64,000 nt of DNA from Mucilaginibacter_A sp050954285 (lineage in GTDB: Bacteria; Bacteroidota; Bacteroidia; Sphingobacteriales; Sphingobacteriaceae), in the NCBI GenBank assembly GCA_050954285.1, contig JBPBPL010000025.1, positions 36,220 through 100,219 of the forward strand, in the 5' to 3' direction. Below, one piece after another: positions 26,939-36,630 of the stretch. A program made the position numbers and the translations under genes. Within the stretch, counting starts at the first letter, position 1; each line of letters begins with the position of its first letter. The notes beneath the pieces are model-generated. The model worked only from the letters and a program-made list of their open reading frames with translations. It was not told the origin of the DNA and ran no database searches.

Positions 26939-29239
26939 ATGAAATTTCCTTTTTACGCAATACTGTTTTTAACCACCTTTTTTTCGGATACTGTTTTTAG
27001 TCAGCAAAAAATAGCATCCGCTGATCCGCAGAAAAAAAGCGCATTTATTAATGCGTTGATGAAGAAAATGACTTTAGAGGAAAAGATTGGCCAGCTAAAT
27101 TTGCCCAGTTCCGGAGATTTTACAACCGGCACAGCAACCAATTCCGATGTTGCCCAGAAAATTGAAAAGGGTGAAGTTGGCGGCTTGTTCAACATTAAAT
27201 CTGTAGAAAAAATCCGGGCCGTACAACAGTTGGCGGTCGAGAAAAGCCGTTTAAAAATTCCGCTGATTTTTGGGATGGATGTGATTCATGGTTATGAAAC
27301 GGTTTTCCCGATTCCGTTGGGTTTATCGTGCAGCTGGGATTTGCCGGCGATAGAAAAAAGCGCGCAAATTGCCGCTTCCGAAGCGAGTGCCGATGGGATT
27401 TGCTGGACGTTTTCGCCCATGGTTGATATTTCCCGCGATCCGCGCTGGGGAAGAATGTCGGAAGGTTCCGGTGAAGATCCGTACCTCGGTTCGCAGATTG
27501 CACGGGCGATGGTTCAGGGTTATCAAGGCAAGGATTATACCCAGAATAACCGCATTATGGCCTGTGTAAAACATTATGCCTTGTATGGTGCTGTAGAAGC
27601 TGGCCGTGAATACAATACGGTGGATATGAGCCATGTACGGATGTATAACGAATACTTTCCACCTTATAAAGCGGCAGTTGATGCCGGAGCCGGAAGTGTA
27701 ATGGCTTCGTTTAATGAGGTGGACGGCATCCCGGCAACGGGAAATAAGTGGCTGCTTACCAACGTGTTGCGAAACCAATGGGGCTTTAAAGGTTTTGTGG
27801 TGACGGATTTTACCGGCATTAACGAGATGACCGCGCACGGCATGGGCGATTTGCAGCAGGTTTCGGCTTTGGCCTTAAAAGCTGGCGTAAATATGGATAT
27901 GGTTGGCGAAGGCTTTTTATCAACCTTAAAAAAATCGTTGGCCGAAGGAAAAGTTACGCAGCAGGATATTGATCAGGCTTGCCGCAAAATTCTGGAAGCG
28001 AAGTTTGATCTGGGTTTATTTACCGATCCGTACCGTTTTTGCAATGTAAAAAGAGCACAAACCGAAATTTATACCGAAGCCAATCGCAAAGCTGCGCGCG
28101 AAATTGCTACGAAAAGTTTTGTCCTCCTTAAAAATCAAAACAACATTTTACCACTTAAAAAAAGCGGAACCATTGCACTGATCGGGCCGCTGGCGGATGC
28201 ACGTGAAAACATGACCGGCACCTGGAGCGTGGCTGCGGATGCCACAAAATACAAATCATTATTTACGGCACTAAAAGAAGCAGCGGGCAACCAAGCCAAA
28301 ATTTTGTATGCTAAAGGTTCTAATCTGGATGCGGATTCTGCCTTTGAAACCCGTGCCACCATGTTTGGCAAATCGCTGCACCGCGATTTACGATCTAACG
28401 AAGAAATTTTGAAAGAAGCGTTGAAAGTTGCCGAAAAAGCAGATGTAATAGTCGTTGCCGGAGGAGAATCCGCAGAAATGAGTGGCGAAAGCAGCAGCCG
28501 GAGCAACATTAAAGTGCCACAAATTCAGCAGGATTTAATACAGGCTTTACTAAAAACCGGCAAACCGGTGGTGCTGGTTTTGTTTACCGGCCGCCCATTG
28601 GATTTGACTTGGGAAAACAAAAATGTACCAGCTATTTTAAACGTTTGGTTTGGAGGATCGGAAGCAGGCGATGCGATTTCGGATGTTTTGTTTGGAAACG
28701 CTAATCCAAGCGGAAAACTGACGGCTACTTTCCCGCAAAATGTTGGTCAGATTCCTTTAGCTTATAACCATAAAAATACTGGCCGACCGCTGGCTGAAGG
28801 TGAATGGTTTCAAAAATTTCGTTCCAATTACCTGGATATTTCCAATGATCCATTGTATCCTTTCGGCTTCGGATTAAGCTATACTTCTTTTACCTATGAA
28901 AAACCAGCACTGGATAAAACTCAAATCCGCAAAACAGATGCGCTGCACGTCACCGTAAAAGTAACCAACAGCGGCAATTACGATGGTGAGGAAGTAGTGC
29001 AATTATACATTCAGGATCTGGTTGGTTCAATTACGCGGCCGGTTAAAGAGCTGAAATCCTTTCAAAAAATATTTTTGAAAAAAGGCCAAAGCCGAAACGT
29101 GCAGTTTACCATCACCAACAATGACCTGAAATTTTATAATGCTGATTTAAAGTTTGATTCGGAACCTGGTGATTTCAAAATTTATACTGGTACCAATTCC
29201 CGGGATGTAAAAGAAGCATCGTTTAGTTTGTTGCCATAA
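26939..29239 (+). CDS. bglX: secreted GH3 beta-glucosidase
   Basis: Full three-domain BglX-like enzyme (766 aa). Signal peptide MKFPFYAILFLTTFFSDTVFSQ. The N-terminal barrel has MTLEEKIGQL, GMDVIHGYETVFPIPLG, SFNEVDGIPATGNKWLL and KGFVVTDFTG, whose Asp is the nucleophile. The second domain holds AGGESAEMSGESSSRS with the likely acid/base Glu. A fibronectin III-like C-terminal domain is about 640-760. Start is placed at ATG 26939 because the longer frame to 26873 runs into the previous gene and would precede the signal peptide. Role: trimming short beta-glucan oligomers, plausibly sophoro-oligosaccharides. The last codons (VKEAS) are a dispersed-repeat copy (29208-29219). Confidence 0.94.
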   Translation: MKFPFYAILFLTTFFSDTVFSQQKIASADPQKKSAFINALMKKMTLEEKIGQLNLPSSGDFTTGTATNSDVAQKIEKGEVGGLFNIKSVEKIRAVQQLAVEKSRLKIPLIFGMDVIHGYETVFPIPLGLSCSWDLPAIEKSAQIAASEASADGICWTFSPMVDISRDPRWGRMSEGSGEDPYLGSQIARAMVQGYQGKDYTQNNRIMACVKHYALYGAVEAGREYNTVDMSHVRMYNEYFPPYKAAVDAGAGSVMASFNEVDGIPATGNKWLLTNVLRNQWGFKGFVVTDFTGINEMTAHGMGDLQQVSALALKAGVNMDMVGEGFLSTLKKSLAEGKVTQQDIDQACRKILEAKFDLGLFTDPYRFCNVKRAQTEIYTEANRKAAREIATKSFVLLKNQNNILPLKKSGTIALIGPLADARENMTGTWSVAADATKYKSLFTALKEAAGNQAKILYAKGSNLDADSAFETRATMFGKSLHRDLRSNEEILKEALKVAEKADVIVVAGGESAEMSGESSSRSNIKVPQIQQDLIQALLKTGKPVVLVLFTGRPLDLTWENKNVPAILNVWFGGSEAGDAISDVLFGNANPSGKLTATFPQNVGQIPLAYNHKNTGRPLAEGEWFQKFRSNYLDISNDPLYPFGFGLSYTSFTYEKPALDKTQIRKTDALHVTVKVTNSGNYDGEEVVQLYIQDLVGSITRPVKELKSFQKIFLKKGQSRNVQFTITNNDLKFYNADLKFDSEPGDFKIYTGTNSRDVKEASFSLLP

Positions 29240-29249
29240 ATTATAGTGG

Positions 29250-31439
29250 TTATTCGCCTGGATGATAGGTTTTTACTGCATTTTTCAACACATCTTCCTT
29301 GTAAAAAAGCACATCTTTAAACTTGCCGTCTAAATACATTTGTGCCTGATCAGTAAAGTTTTTAGAGTTTGGGTTGAAGGACTGGCCTCCGGTAATAATT
29401 GTTTTCGCTTTGATTTTCGGCCCAAACTCCACCGCGGCAATAAAGCTGTTGCCCGAATAACCGTAACGCTTTTTCGTATCCATTGTACGGCTGACAAAAG
29501 AAGGCAACTGGCCAAAAGTAGAAGCTACCTGTGCTACCGGCAAGCTCGTTTTTCCATCACTAAAAACAGCATCTGCCGGGCGTTGGTAACGGTTAATTTC
29601 GCCCCATTCCGTTTTCCAGGAACCATAACGCGCTTGCAGGTTTTGGATGGCTTCGGATAAAAAAACCAATTCCTGATTTGGGTTGATGTTTTGAAGCAAG
29701 TTATCCACCCGTTCAGTTTGATAAGTTGCTTCTTCCGAGGATTTTGGTTTTGGCAATGCAGCAAACATCCTCGTTCCCCACTCTACCGCTAAACTGGTTG
29801 CTATAGAATGGATGGCAGATTTCCGATCCCAAACCTTCAAAATTTGAACAGGTTCGGCCAGTTGATTTTTCAACGAATCCGGTGCCTGTGCATAAGCTTT
29901 GAAAAGTGAAGGCAACAGTACATCAAAAGCGGTTAAATAATGATCGTAACCCATGGCAATCAGCCCATCCAAAGTCAGTTTTTGATTATTGCTGAAAAGC
30001 CTGATTGCATTGATTCCACGGAAATTTTCGCCATCCGGAGCCATATAAGCAGGATATTTTGTTTTATCTGGACTATCTTTTCCGGAAGAAGTAAACGGTG
30101 TAGAGTTACAGTTTTGTATCCAGCCAGTTTCGGGATTAATTACCTGCACAATTTCATTCAGCGGATGTAAACCCTGCCATTCCGTTGCTGCAATTGTGCC
30201 GTCAACCGGTTGCTTCCAATCATATTTGATGCTTCTTTTAGGCATAAAATTTCCGTACCAGAACGCAATATTTCCTTTATCATCCCCATAAACCGTATTG
30301 TTGGTGGCGTTGGAAAGCAAATCCATAGCGGTTTTATATTGTGCAAAGTTGTTGGCTTTGGTTATCATCCAGGATTCCAGCAGCGCCTTATAAGATCGGT
30401 TATTCGCTTTCAGGCTTAGCCATTTCCCGTTGCGGCTTCCCAAAACCGGTCCGTGATCAGTATAAAATCCGGTTATGGTTTTTTGGCTCATTTTATCGCC
30501 ATCCTTCAGTTCAAAAATTAATTTTCGCTCGATGATGGGTTTTTCTTTTCCCTTATATTCATAAACCCAGCCTGTACTGTTTTTATGCACCTTTTCTTCG
30601 TACAAATCCGCCACATCTGCATAACTGGACGTGTGCATCCATCCACAGTGTGCGTTAAAGCCTTGATATATAAAGAACTGTCCCCAGGTAACTGCACCGT
30701 AAGCGTTCAAACCTTCTTCGCTCACCAACTGCACTTCGCTCCTGAAATAAAACGGCACATGCGGATTGATGTACAACAAAGCATGGCCGGAAGCCGATTT
30801 TTTGGGTGCAATAGCAAAACCATTAGAACCGGTTTCTCTGTCATCCAAAACTTCCTCAAAACTTTGTTTTTGGGTGGAAGAAACTGAACCAATTTTTTGT
30901 GGGTCTCCCGAATAAAAATCCTTCGTTTCCATCAGGTTAATGCCGCCGGTGATGGTTGCGGCCACACTGCCGTCGGTAAACATCAGTGCATACCAAGGCT
31001 GAAAATGATGGAAAACCAGCGGCTTCAGTTCTGGATGTTTGTACAGATAATAATTCATCCCATCGGCAAAAGCATTCAGTAATTTTTTGAATTTTGGATC
31101 GCTGGTTTGATAATCTTTTATTGCATCGGCACTATCGGCAATCAGCTGCAGCTGCACATCGGTGTACAGGTTTTTCTCGCCGTCTACTTCTGCCTGTTTG
31201 CCCAATTGATACAGATAATTGCGTTCGATGCCGGCAAAATTTTCTTCGCATTGCGCATACATCAACCCAAAAACAACGGCTGCATCGGTGTTGCCATAAA
31301 TATGTGGCACGCCCCAGTTATCGCGGATGATAGTTACGTTTTGCGCTTCGTACTCAAACCTTTTAATTTCTGCGGAGGAGAATTTTTGAGCAAAAGAAAA
31401 TGCCGGTAAAAACAGTATCAGGAGGAGAATTTTTTTCAT
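29250..31439 (-). CDS. secreted penicillin-acylase-family amidase
   Basis: Ntn-hydrolase made as a precursor and self-cut. Signal peptide MKKILLLILFLPAFSFAQ (start ATG 31439; an in-frame ATG 12 bp upstream is less likely). The alpha chain has NVTIIRDNWGVPHIYGNTDAAVVFGLMYAQ. The autoproteolysis site is ETG|SNGFAIAPKKSASGHALLYINPH, making Ser the N-terminal nucleophile of the beta chain. The family cleaves N-acyl bonds in penicillins, acyl-homoserine lactones or other N-acyl compounds; this branch has no known substrate by sequence. 729 aa, complete. It converges with the GH3 gene (10 bp between stops). The signal peptide codons ILFLPA are a dispersed-repeat copy (31407-31418). Confidence 0.9.
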   Translation of the reverse strand: MKKILLLILFLPAFSFAQKFSSAEIKRFEYEAQNVTIIRDNWGVPHIYGNTDAAVVFGLMYAQCEENFAGIERNYLYQLGKQAEVDGEKNLYTDVQLQLIADSADAIKDYQTSDPKFKKLLNAFADGMNYYLYKHPELKPLVFHHFQPWYALMFTDGSVAATITGGINLMETKDFYSGDPQKIGSVSSTQKQSFEEVLDDRETGSNGFAIAPKKSASGHALLYINPHVPFYFRSEVQLVSEEGLNAYGAVTWGQFFIYQGFNAHCGWMHTSSYADVADLYEEKVHKNSTGWVYEYKGKEKPIIERKLIFELKDGDKMSQKTITGFYTDHGPVLGSRNGKWLSLKANNRSYKALLESWMITKANNFAQYKTAMDLLSNATNNTVYGDDKGNIAFWYGNFMPKRSIKYDWKQPVDGTIAATEWQGLHPLNEIVQVINPETGWIQNCNSTPFTSSGKDSPDKTKYPAYMAPDGENFRGINAIRLFSNNQKLTLDGLIAMGYDHYLTAFDVLLPSLFKAYAQAPDSLKNQLAEPVQILKVWDRKSAIHSIATSLAVEWGTRMFAALPKPKSSEEATYQTERVDNLLQNINPNQELVFLSEAIQNLQARYGSWKTEWGEINRYQRPADAVFSDGKTSLPVAQVASTFGQLPSFVSRTMDTKKRYGYSGNSFIAAVEFGPKIKAKTIITGGQSFNPNSKNFTDQAQMYLDGKFKDVLFYKEDVLKNAVKTYHPGE

Positions 31440-31539
31440 GACGGGAAACAATCGTTAAACCTCAGGAAAATACAAAAATACTTTGCTAAACAAAGCATCC
31501 GGATAATAGCAATTTACACTCTGCCCAAGCCACGCTTGC

Positions 31540-31980
31540 TTATGAGCTTGATTTCTTTGTAAAAGCAATCAGCAGTGCACCGCCTACCATCATCACAAGC
31601 CCAAAAATGGATTGCCACGTGAGTTTATCTTTTAAAAACCAAACCGCAAATAAAACTGAAAATACCAGTGAAAGCCTTTCAATTGCGGTAACAAAAGAGG
31701 CTTCGCCCAGTTTTAAAGCGTGATAAGAAAGCAATGACGAAGCAGCCGTCAGGATTCCGGCAGCAACAAGAAACCACCAAACGCGGCCATGGATATTGGC
31801 TACATCTTTCCAGTTGCCCTGAAAAGCAATCACCAACCAGGACACCAGCAAAATAAGTACCGACTGGATAGCAAAAGCAAGGCTCGAATCCAGGTCTTTT
31901 AAGCCGGCTTTGGTTAAAACAATTACGGCACCCGCGGTAACGGCTGCAAGTAAGGCAAAAATGATCCACATAAATTTCAT
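31540..31980 (-). CDS. single-domain EamA (DMT) transporter
   Basis: A 146-aa inner-membrane protein with about five hydrophobic helices and one EamA domain: FMWIIFALLAAVTAGAVIVLTKAGL, then LGEASFVTAIERLSLVFSVLFAVWFLKDKLTWQS, GLVMMVGGALLIAF. Usual DMT exporters have two such domains, so this one would act as a dimer. Start is taken at ATG 31980; the frame continues 20 codons upstream to 32040, but that part overlaps a repeat (about 32013) and lacks hydrophobic start features. Substrate unknown. It stands alone on the minus strand. Confidence 0.87.
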   Translation of the reverse strand: MKFMWIIFALLAAVTAGAVIVLTKAGLKDLDSSLAFAIQSVLILLVSWLVIAFQGNWKDVANIHGRVWWFLVAAGILTAASSLLSYHALKLGEASFVTAIERLSLVFSVLFAVWFLKDKLTWQSIFGLVMMVGGALLIAFTKKSSS

Positions 31981-32140
31981 TTTGTAAAAAGTGTTTGCTA
32001 ATTTTTGTATGATAAAAGAAGTAGGGCAACAATTAACCATTAAACAAATAATACCTTTAAACCTTATTTGCCTACCGCTTTTTTGTATACTTTTATTAGG
32101 ATTTACGTTATAAAAGCTGCTTCATTAACAATCATCAGCC

Positions 32141-32869
32141 ATGAAAGTTATCAAAGAAAAACATACTTTACTGATGCGCTGGACGCACTGGATCAATTTT
32201 CCGCTGCTCACCATCATGATCTGGAGCGGAATGCTGATTTATTGGGCCGATGACGAGTACAGCATTACGCTTTTTGGCCATACTTTTTTTCGTTTTTTCC
32301 CAGAAGGATTTTACAAGTTATTTAACATTCCGGCGCGGCTGGCAGAAGGTATGGCCTTCCATTTTCTATTTATGTGGTTCTTTTTTATCAATGGGGTTTT
32401 GTATGTTTTATACACGTTGATTTCCGGCGAATGGCGAAATTTAGTTCCTGAAAAAAAGTCGTTTAAAGAAGCATGGCAGGTATTGCTGCACGATCTGCAT
32501 TTACGGAAAACTGCCCCGCCGCAAGGCAAATACAATGCTGCGCAACGCGTTGCTTATACGGCTGTAATTGTGATGGGAGCCGGTTCTATACTCACCGGGC
32601 TTGCCATTTACAAACCGGCGCAGTTTGCAACTTTAACTTGGTTAATGGGCGGCTATCATATGGCCCGCGTAATTCATTTTGTGCTAACTGTAGGCTATGT
32701 ACTTTTTTTTATCATCCATGTGGTGCAAGTGGTTTTAGCCGGATGGAACAATTTTCGCTCGGTGGTTTCTGGTTTTGAAGTGACTGAGCAACCGGCTGTT
32801 CTGGCAACAGGAAATGCAGCCGAACAGGAATCATCAACGCTGATCCATCCAAAAAACAAACTTGATTAA
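32141..32869 (+). CDS. membrane cytochrome b subunit (cytochrome b561/thiosulfate-reductase type)
   Basis: A 242-aa di-heme-type cytochrome b with four main helices. Candidate heme His are in LMRWTHWINF (helix 1), AFHFLFMWFF (helix 2), GGYHMARVIHF and FIIHVVQVVLAGW (helices 3-4). It probably passes electrons between the quinone pool and the molybdoenzyme encoded 14 bp downstream, similar in arrangement to YedZ-YedY but of the cytochrome b561 kind. The start MKVIKEKHTLLMRWTHW fits the family. Confidence 0.88.
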   Translation: MKVIKEKHTLLMRWTHWINFPLLTIMIWSGMLIYWADDEYSITLFGHTFFRFFPEGFYKLFNIPARLAEGMAFHFLFMWFFFINGVLYVLYTLISGEWRNLVPEKKSFKEAWQVLLHDLHLRKTAPPQGKYNAAQRVAYTAVIVMGAGSILTGLAIYKPAQFATLTWLMGGYHMARVIHFVLTVGYVLFFIIHVVQVVLAGWNNFRSVVSGFEVTEQPAVLATGNAAEQESSTLIHPKNKLD

Positions 32870-32883
32870 GCTATTTAGCCATT

Positions 32884-33681
32884 ATGAATACTCCTGATCA
32901 GAAAAACACAGAAGAAAATAATATCGATAAAAAGATTAAGCGACGGAATTTTATCTCCTTCGCCACCCTTTTTGTAGCCGGTGGCGCCGCTTATGAAGGT
33001 TGGAAATGGCTATATCACGCTCCCGAGGAATCAGGCGTTCTTGCAGGTAGTGTTACTGCCGGTGCGCGCAAACCTCTGCGACGTGCCCTCAACAAAACAG
33101 AGCTGTTTTTTCGGAAGTTTTTTAGTGATAATCATTTGGTAAAAACTTATCCTAAAACCATGGCTGCCAAAAAGGTTCGGGTAAACAGCGATATTGGTAT
33201 TGATGATGAAAACTTCAACTCAAAAAACTGGCAGTTGGTGGTGAAAAAAAGTGACGGACAAATGCTGCACATCAACATCGAACAAATAAAAACTTTGCCA
33301 AAAACGGAGTTGGTTTTTGATTTTAAATGTGTGGAAGGCTGGGACCAGATCCAGCATTGGGGCGGCGTAAAGTTTGCGGATTTTATCAGCCATTTTGGTT
33401 TGGAGGATCAGGTTAATCTGCCTTACATCGGCCTGGAAACGCCGGATGGTAATTATTATGTGGGCTTGGAAACAGAAAGTGCGCTGCACCCGCAAACTTT
33501 GCTGGCTTATGAAATGAACGACCAACCAATTGCGATGGAACATGGTGCACCTTTACGGCTGATTATCCCGGTGAAATATGGCATTAAAAGCTTAAAACGC
33601 ATCGGTACCATATCATTTAGCCAACAACGCCCGCGAGATTATTGGGCCGAACAGGGTTATGATTATTATTCGGGTTTGTAA
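32884..33681 (+). CDS. YedY-like molybdopterin-dependent oxidoreductase
   Basis: Sulfite-oxidase-fold enzyme of 265 aa. The Mo-ligating Cys is in VFDFKCVEGWDQIQHWGGVKF; PYIGLETPDGNYYVGL, LLAYEMNDQPIAMEHGAPLRLIIPVKYGIKSLKRI follow the family closely. An N-terminal KRRNFISFATLFVAGG stretch resembles a weak Tat signal (RRxF) and puts the enzyme in the periplasm. YedY (MsrP) of E. coli reduces methionine sulfoxide in proteins with YedZ as partner; here the partner is the upstream cytochrome b. The actual substrate is not shown. Ends YDYYSGL*, then a dispersed repeat. Confidence 0.92.
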   Translation: MNTPDQKNTEENNIDKKIKRRNFISFATLFVAGGAAYEGWKWLYHAPEESGVLAGSVTAGARKPLRRALNKTELFFRKFFSDNHLVKTYPKTMAAKKVRVNSDIGIDDENFNSKNWQLVVKKSDGQMLHINIEQIKTLPKTELVFDFKCVEGWDQIQHWGGVKFADFISHFGLEDQVNLPYIGLETPDGNYYVGLETESALHPQTLLAYEMNDQPIAMEHGAPLRLIIPVKYGIKSLKRIGTISFSQQRPRDYWAEQGYDYYSGL

Positions 33682-33695
33682 ATGATTCTATGCCA

Positions 33696-33725
33696 ATGCT
33701 TCTTTTATCGGCATAAAATTAATAC
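33696..33725 (-). repeat. dispersed repeat copy with partial second arm
   Basis: ATGCTTCTTTTATCGGCA followed by TAAAATTAATAC: intact left arm and spacer, degraded right arm. Lies between two convergent genes (33681 and 33796). Confidence 0.75.
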
Positions 33726-33795
33726 ACAAATCAGCTTGTTAATAAGCATAACTATAACTGGTTTAAGCGTTTTAACTTTTTATAAGGAGTGGAAC

Positions 33796-34836
33796 CTAAT
33801 CCTTAAATCGCACCAAATTCTTCCTGCCGATATCGTAAGTTAACCGAAATGCCTGCTGGCTATCGCCCAAATTTCCTGGTGATTGATGAAAGCTCAGGAT
33901 AAAACTTCCCCGAATTTGGTTGTAGATAAATGGCGTGTAAATCAAATCAAGCCGGTTGTACCGTTTCTTGCTGTAAAAAGAATCGCCGTAAACAATGTTA
34001 CTTCCTTTACCAGCATAAAAATTATCCCGCAAACCAAAGTGCTTCTTTTCCAGGAAAATCTCAGCCACAAATCCTTTTGGAATCTGGAAACCGTCTATGC
34101 CACGCGTTCGTTCCAAAGAAATCATTCCGCCGGCAGAAATATTTAACGAATCCAGAAAAGTTTTATGACTGAAATCCAAACCAACGCGTAATTGTCCGCC
34201 ACCGTTATCATTAATGTGATCATTCGGTAGCAAAATAGCAGCACCAGCATCATGCAGTAACAAAAAATAATGTGATAAAAAAAACGGCCCATAAGGATTT
34301 GGCAAATACTTTCCCGAAGCACCAAAAATGAACTGTTCACGATCAGTTGCCGTTTGGCGGCTTACCCAGTCAATCCAAATCGTCTCTTTTCCCCAAGGGC
34401 TTTCATAGCTGGTGAGCAAACCCTGAATATTTGGCCGGTAATATTGCAGCGTATCATTGAGTAAAGCAAGCGGATAATCGCTGATTAAACCTTCCCGCGG
34501 GAAAGCGCCGACATCAAACGTCCAGCCTTTTTTACCGGTAAAATTATAGTAAATTACTGGATCAGCTTTTAAGAAAAATGGATTCGCCCCAAACTCATGA
34601 ATACCATTCACCCCAAAACGAAAATGGTTTACCGAATCTAAATTTACGCCCAGATCCAGCGCGGCACGTGCCCCGGAGAATGTGTGTGAACGATCTTCAA
34701 ACGCCCGGTACTCGCGGTTATCAAAAAAACCATAACCTTGAAAATGAATATCGAGGTTGTTTTGGGCGAACAAATTTTTAGTGCCTAAAAGAAGCATTAA
34801 CGTAAAAAAGCAAAGGCTGCGTAAAGTATATTTCAT
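33796..34836 (-). CDS. putative outer-membrane beta-barrel protein
   Basis: A 346-aa exported protein of no recognised family. Signal peptide: hydrophobic about 9-20, ending NLFAQ. The mature part has alternating hydrophobic/aromatic strands (LDIHFQGYGFF, HFRFGVNGIHEFG, GWTFDVGAFPREG, GGQLRVGLDFSHKT, FVAEIFLEKKHFG, GSFILSFHQS, FRLTYDIG) suggestive of a porin-like barrel of 14 or more strands. It ends KNLVRFKD rather than in an aromatic residue. It is 3 bp downstream of the GT39-type gene on the same strand and probably co-expressed. Function unknown. Confidence 0.7.
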   Translation of the reverse strand: MKYTLRSLCFFTLMLLLGTKNLFAQNNLDIHFQGYGFFDNREYRAFEDRSHTFSGARAALDLGVNLDSVNHFRFGVNGIHEFGANPFFLKADPVIYYNFTGKKGWTFDVGAFPREGLISDYPLALLNDTLQYYRPNIQGLLTSYESPWGKETIWIDWVSRQTATDREQFIFGASGKYLPNPYGPFFLSHYFLLLHDAGAAILLPNDHINDNGGGQLRVGLDFSHKTFLDSLNISAGGMISLERTRGIDGFQIPKGFVAEIFLEKKHFGLRDNFYAGKGSNIVYGDSFYSKKRYNRLDLIYTPFIYNQIRGSFILSFHQSPGNLGDSQQAFRLTYDIGRKNLVRFKD

Positions 34837-34839
34837 AAA

Positions 34840-36555
34840 TTATTGGATGTTGAGGTTAATAATGCGGCTGCTGCGCGGACCAGCAAACGGCGGCGATTTA
34901 ATGGAAAATAAAAGCGTGTATTTGCCTTTTTTGGCTGGTGTTTTCAGGCTGAAAAAATACATGCGCGTTTCACCGGGTTTAAATTGAAGCTGATTAAAAT
35001 CCGGTGGTGCCATTTGGTTACTTAAAACAGAATCGCCTTGCATAATATATGCCCGTAAAACTACAGGATGTTCCTGACCGGCACTGCTAAAATTTACCGT
35101 TTTCGAATACTTATTTGTGATTTTAAGCCGAAGCGGAACTGCTTTTCCAGCCAAAGTTTTAATTTGAGCTGAATCCGCTTCCACCAGCATTTTTTGGTAG
35201 GAACGCATTTGGTTAATCCACTGGCCGTAAAATGTACCTTTTGCGGTAATTAGTTTTTCAGCAGGGATTTCTTTAAGAGGCTGGTCGGGTACGTAATAAA
35301 TTCGCTTTTGCTGCAGGCTGTCCTCCACCGGCCAAATATCAAATTGTGTACGGCGGTAAAAGCGCGAATCGTAAGAAAAACCTTTCAATGAATTGGTATA
35401 ATAGCTGTACCAGGCTGGGTTTTGAAAATTATCCGGAAAAATAACATACGCATTGCCGGCTTTTTGATGGATTTTTTCGGCCCATTCCGGGTTGCCAAAA
35501 TAACTTTTTATAATGCCAATTTTCATGCTGACAGGATTTTTAATCATCAACCCAAAACGCATCAGCAATAGTAAAAACAAATTAACAAAAAGCAATGGTT
35601 GCAGCCATTTGGGTTGGGCTTGCTGTTGAAATGAGATTAAAACGAGCATTACCAGCGGTAAAAATCCAATCAGCGTCCAGTGTGGCTGCACAGCAACTTT
35701 AAAGGTGTTTATCATGAAAAACACCACCGTTCCTACAAAATTAAACAATAAAGTTTTGGTAAAAATATCCGTTGCACGAAAACGAAATATCCTGTAAAAC
35801 CAAAACCAGCCAACCAGCGGCCCGGCCATAAAAAGCTGTCCGATCAAAAATAAATAAGTAAACTGAAACTCATAATGGCTGGCTTCCCGCTCCACTAAAT
35901 GATATTTAATGGAAGGAAAATCATGGTTGATCTGCCAAAAAACATGTGGTAAAAACAGTATCAGTGTTAACCCGGCTACTACCCAAAAGGATTTCCGGCT
36001 AAGTAATTTTGGATTAGCTATCAACGTAAAAACAACTAAAAGTACCGCGTGATATTTGCTATACAAAGCTCCGGCAAGTGCCAAACTCAGCAAAAAAGCA
36101 ATTTTGGGCGTATCTTTTTCTAAATATTGCTGATAAAAGAAGTAGAATAAAGTGCCGAAAAAGAACAGTGGCGCATCCGGCGTGGTGGTAAAACCGAAAA
36201 TGTGGAAAATGGAAATGGAAGTGATAACGAGAATGAACCACTTGGCTTCTACCTGATATTTTTTCAGGATCTGCCACAACATCCACCAAGAAAAACTGCT
36301 GCTCAAAACCGTAAGCAGCCGTAAACTCAGTTCGTTATGAAACAGCGTATCGCCAAACCGGATAAATAGCGCAACCATTGGTGGATGATCAAAATAACCC
36401 CAATCCAGGAAGCGGGAATAAATCCAGTAATAAGCCTCGTCGGGATGAAGTTGGGTGAAATAGCTTTGCAGAAAATTAACCAACGCCCAAACCAGCAAAA
36501 AATACTTGACAGCTTTATTTGATGAAGTTTGATGCTGAGCCAATATTTCAGCCAT
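34840..36555 (-). CDS. GT39-type membrane glycosyltransferase (ArnT/PMT_2 family)
   Basis: 571-aa polyprenyl-phosphate-sugar transferase of the GT-C fold. The first periplasmic loop has the catalytic-type LHPDEAYYWIYSRFLDWGYFDHPPMVALFIRFGDTLF, diagnostic of this family (Asp-Glu pair). About ten to eleven hydrophobic helices span residues 15-350; a soluble periplasmic domain covers 360-571. ArnT moves aminoarabinose to lipid A, other members mannosylate proteins; acceptor here is unknown. It overlaps nothing upstream and is followed by the barrel protein 3 bp downstream. Confidence 0.9.
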   Translation of the reverse strand: MAEILAQHQTSSNKAVKYFLLVWALVNFLQSYFTQLHPDEAYYWIYSRFLDWGYFDHPPMVALFIRFGDTLFHNELSLRLLTVLSSSFSWWMLWQILKKYQVEAKWFILVITSISIFHIFGFTTTPDAPLFFFGTLFYFFYQQYLEKDTPKIAFLLSLALAGALYSKYHAVLLVVFTLIANPKLLSRKSFWVVAGLTLILFLPHVFWQINHDFPSIKYHLVEREASHYEFQFTYLFLIGQLFMAGPLVGWFWFYRIFRFRATDIFTKTLLFNFVGTVVFFMINTFKVAVQPHWTLIGFLPLVMLVLISFQQQAQPKWLQPLLFVNLFLLLLMRFGLMIKNPVSMKIGIIKSYFGNPEWAEKIHQKAGNAYVIFPDNFQNPAWYSYYTNSLKGFSYDSRFYRRTQFDIWPVEDSLQQKRIYYVPDQPLKEIPAEKLITAKGTFYGQWINQMRSYQKMLVEADSAQIKTLAGKAVPLRLKITNKYSKTVNFSSAGQEHPVVLRAYIMQGDSVLSNQMAPPDFNQLQFKPGETRMYFFSLKTPAKKGKYTLLFSIKSPPFAGPRSSRIINLNIQ

Positions 36556-36612
36556 ATTACCAGATGATCATGAAGCGCAAAAGTAATTATTTGAGGTTAA
36601 CAATTTTTAGGC

Positions 36613-36627
36613 GATAAAAACAGTATC
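36613..36627 (+). repeat. dispersed repeat copy
   Basis: GATAAAAACAGTATC, a perfect arm, 4 bp before the end of the proline dehydrogenase gene on the opposite strand. Confidence 0.75.
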
Positions 36628-36630
36628 GGC

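Noticed and set aside
27323..27838. Minus-strand open frame of 171 codons inside the GH3 gene
   Set aside because: Shadow of the GH3 active-site region.
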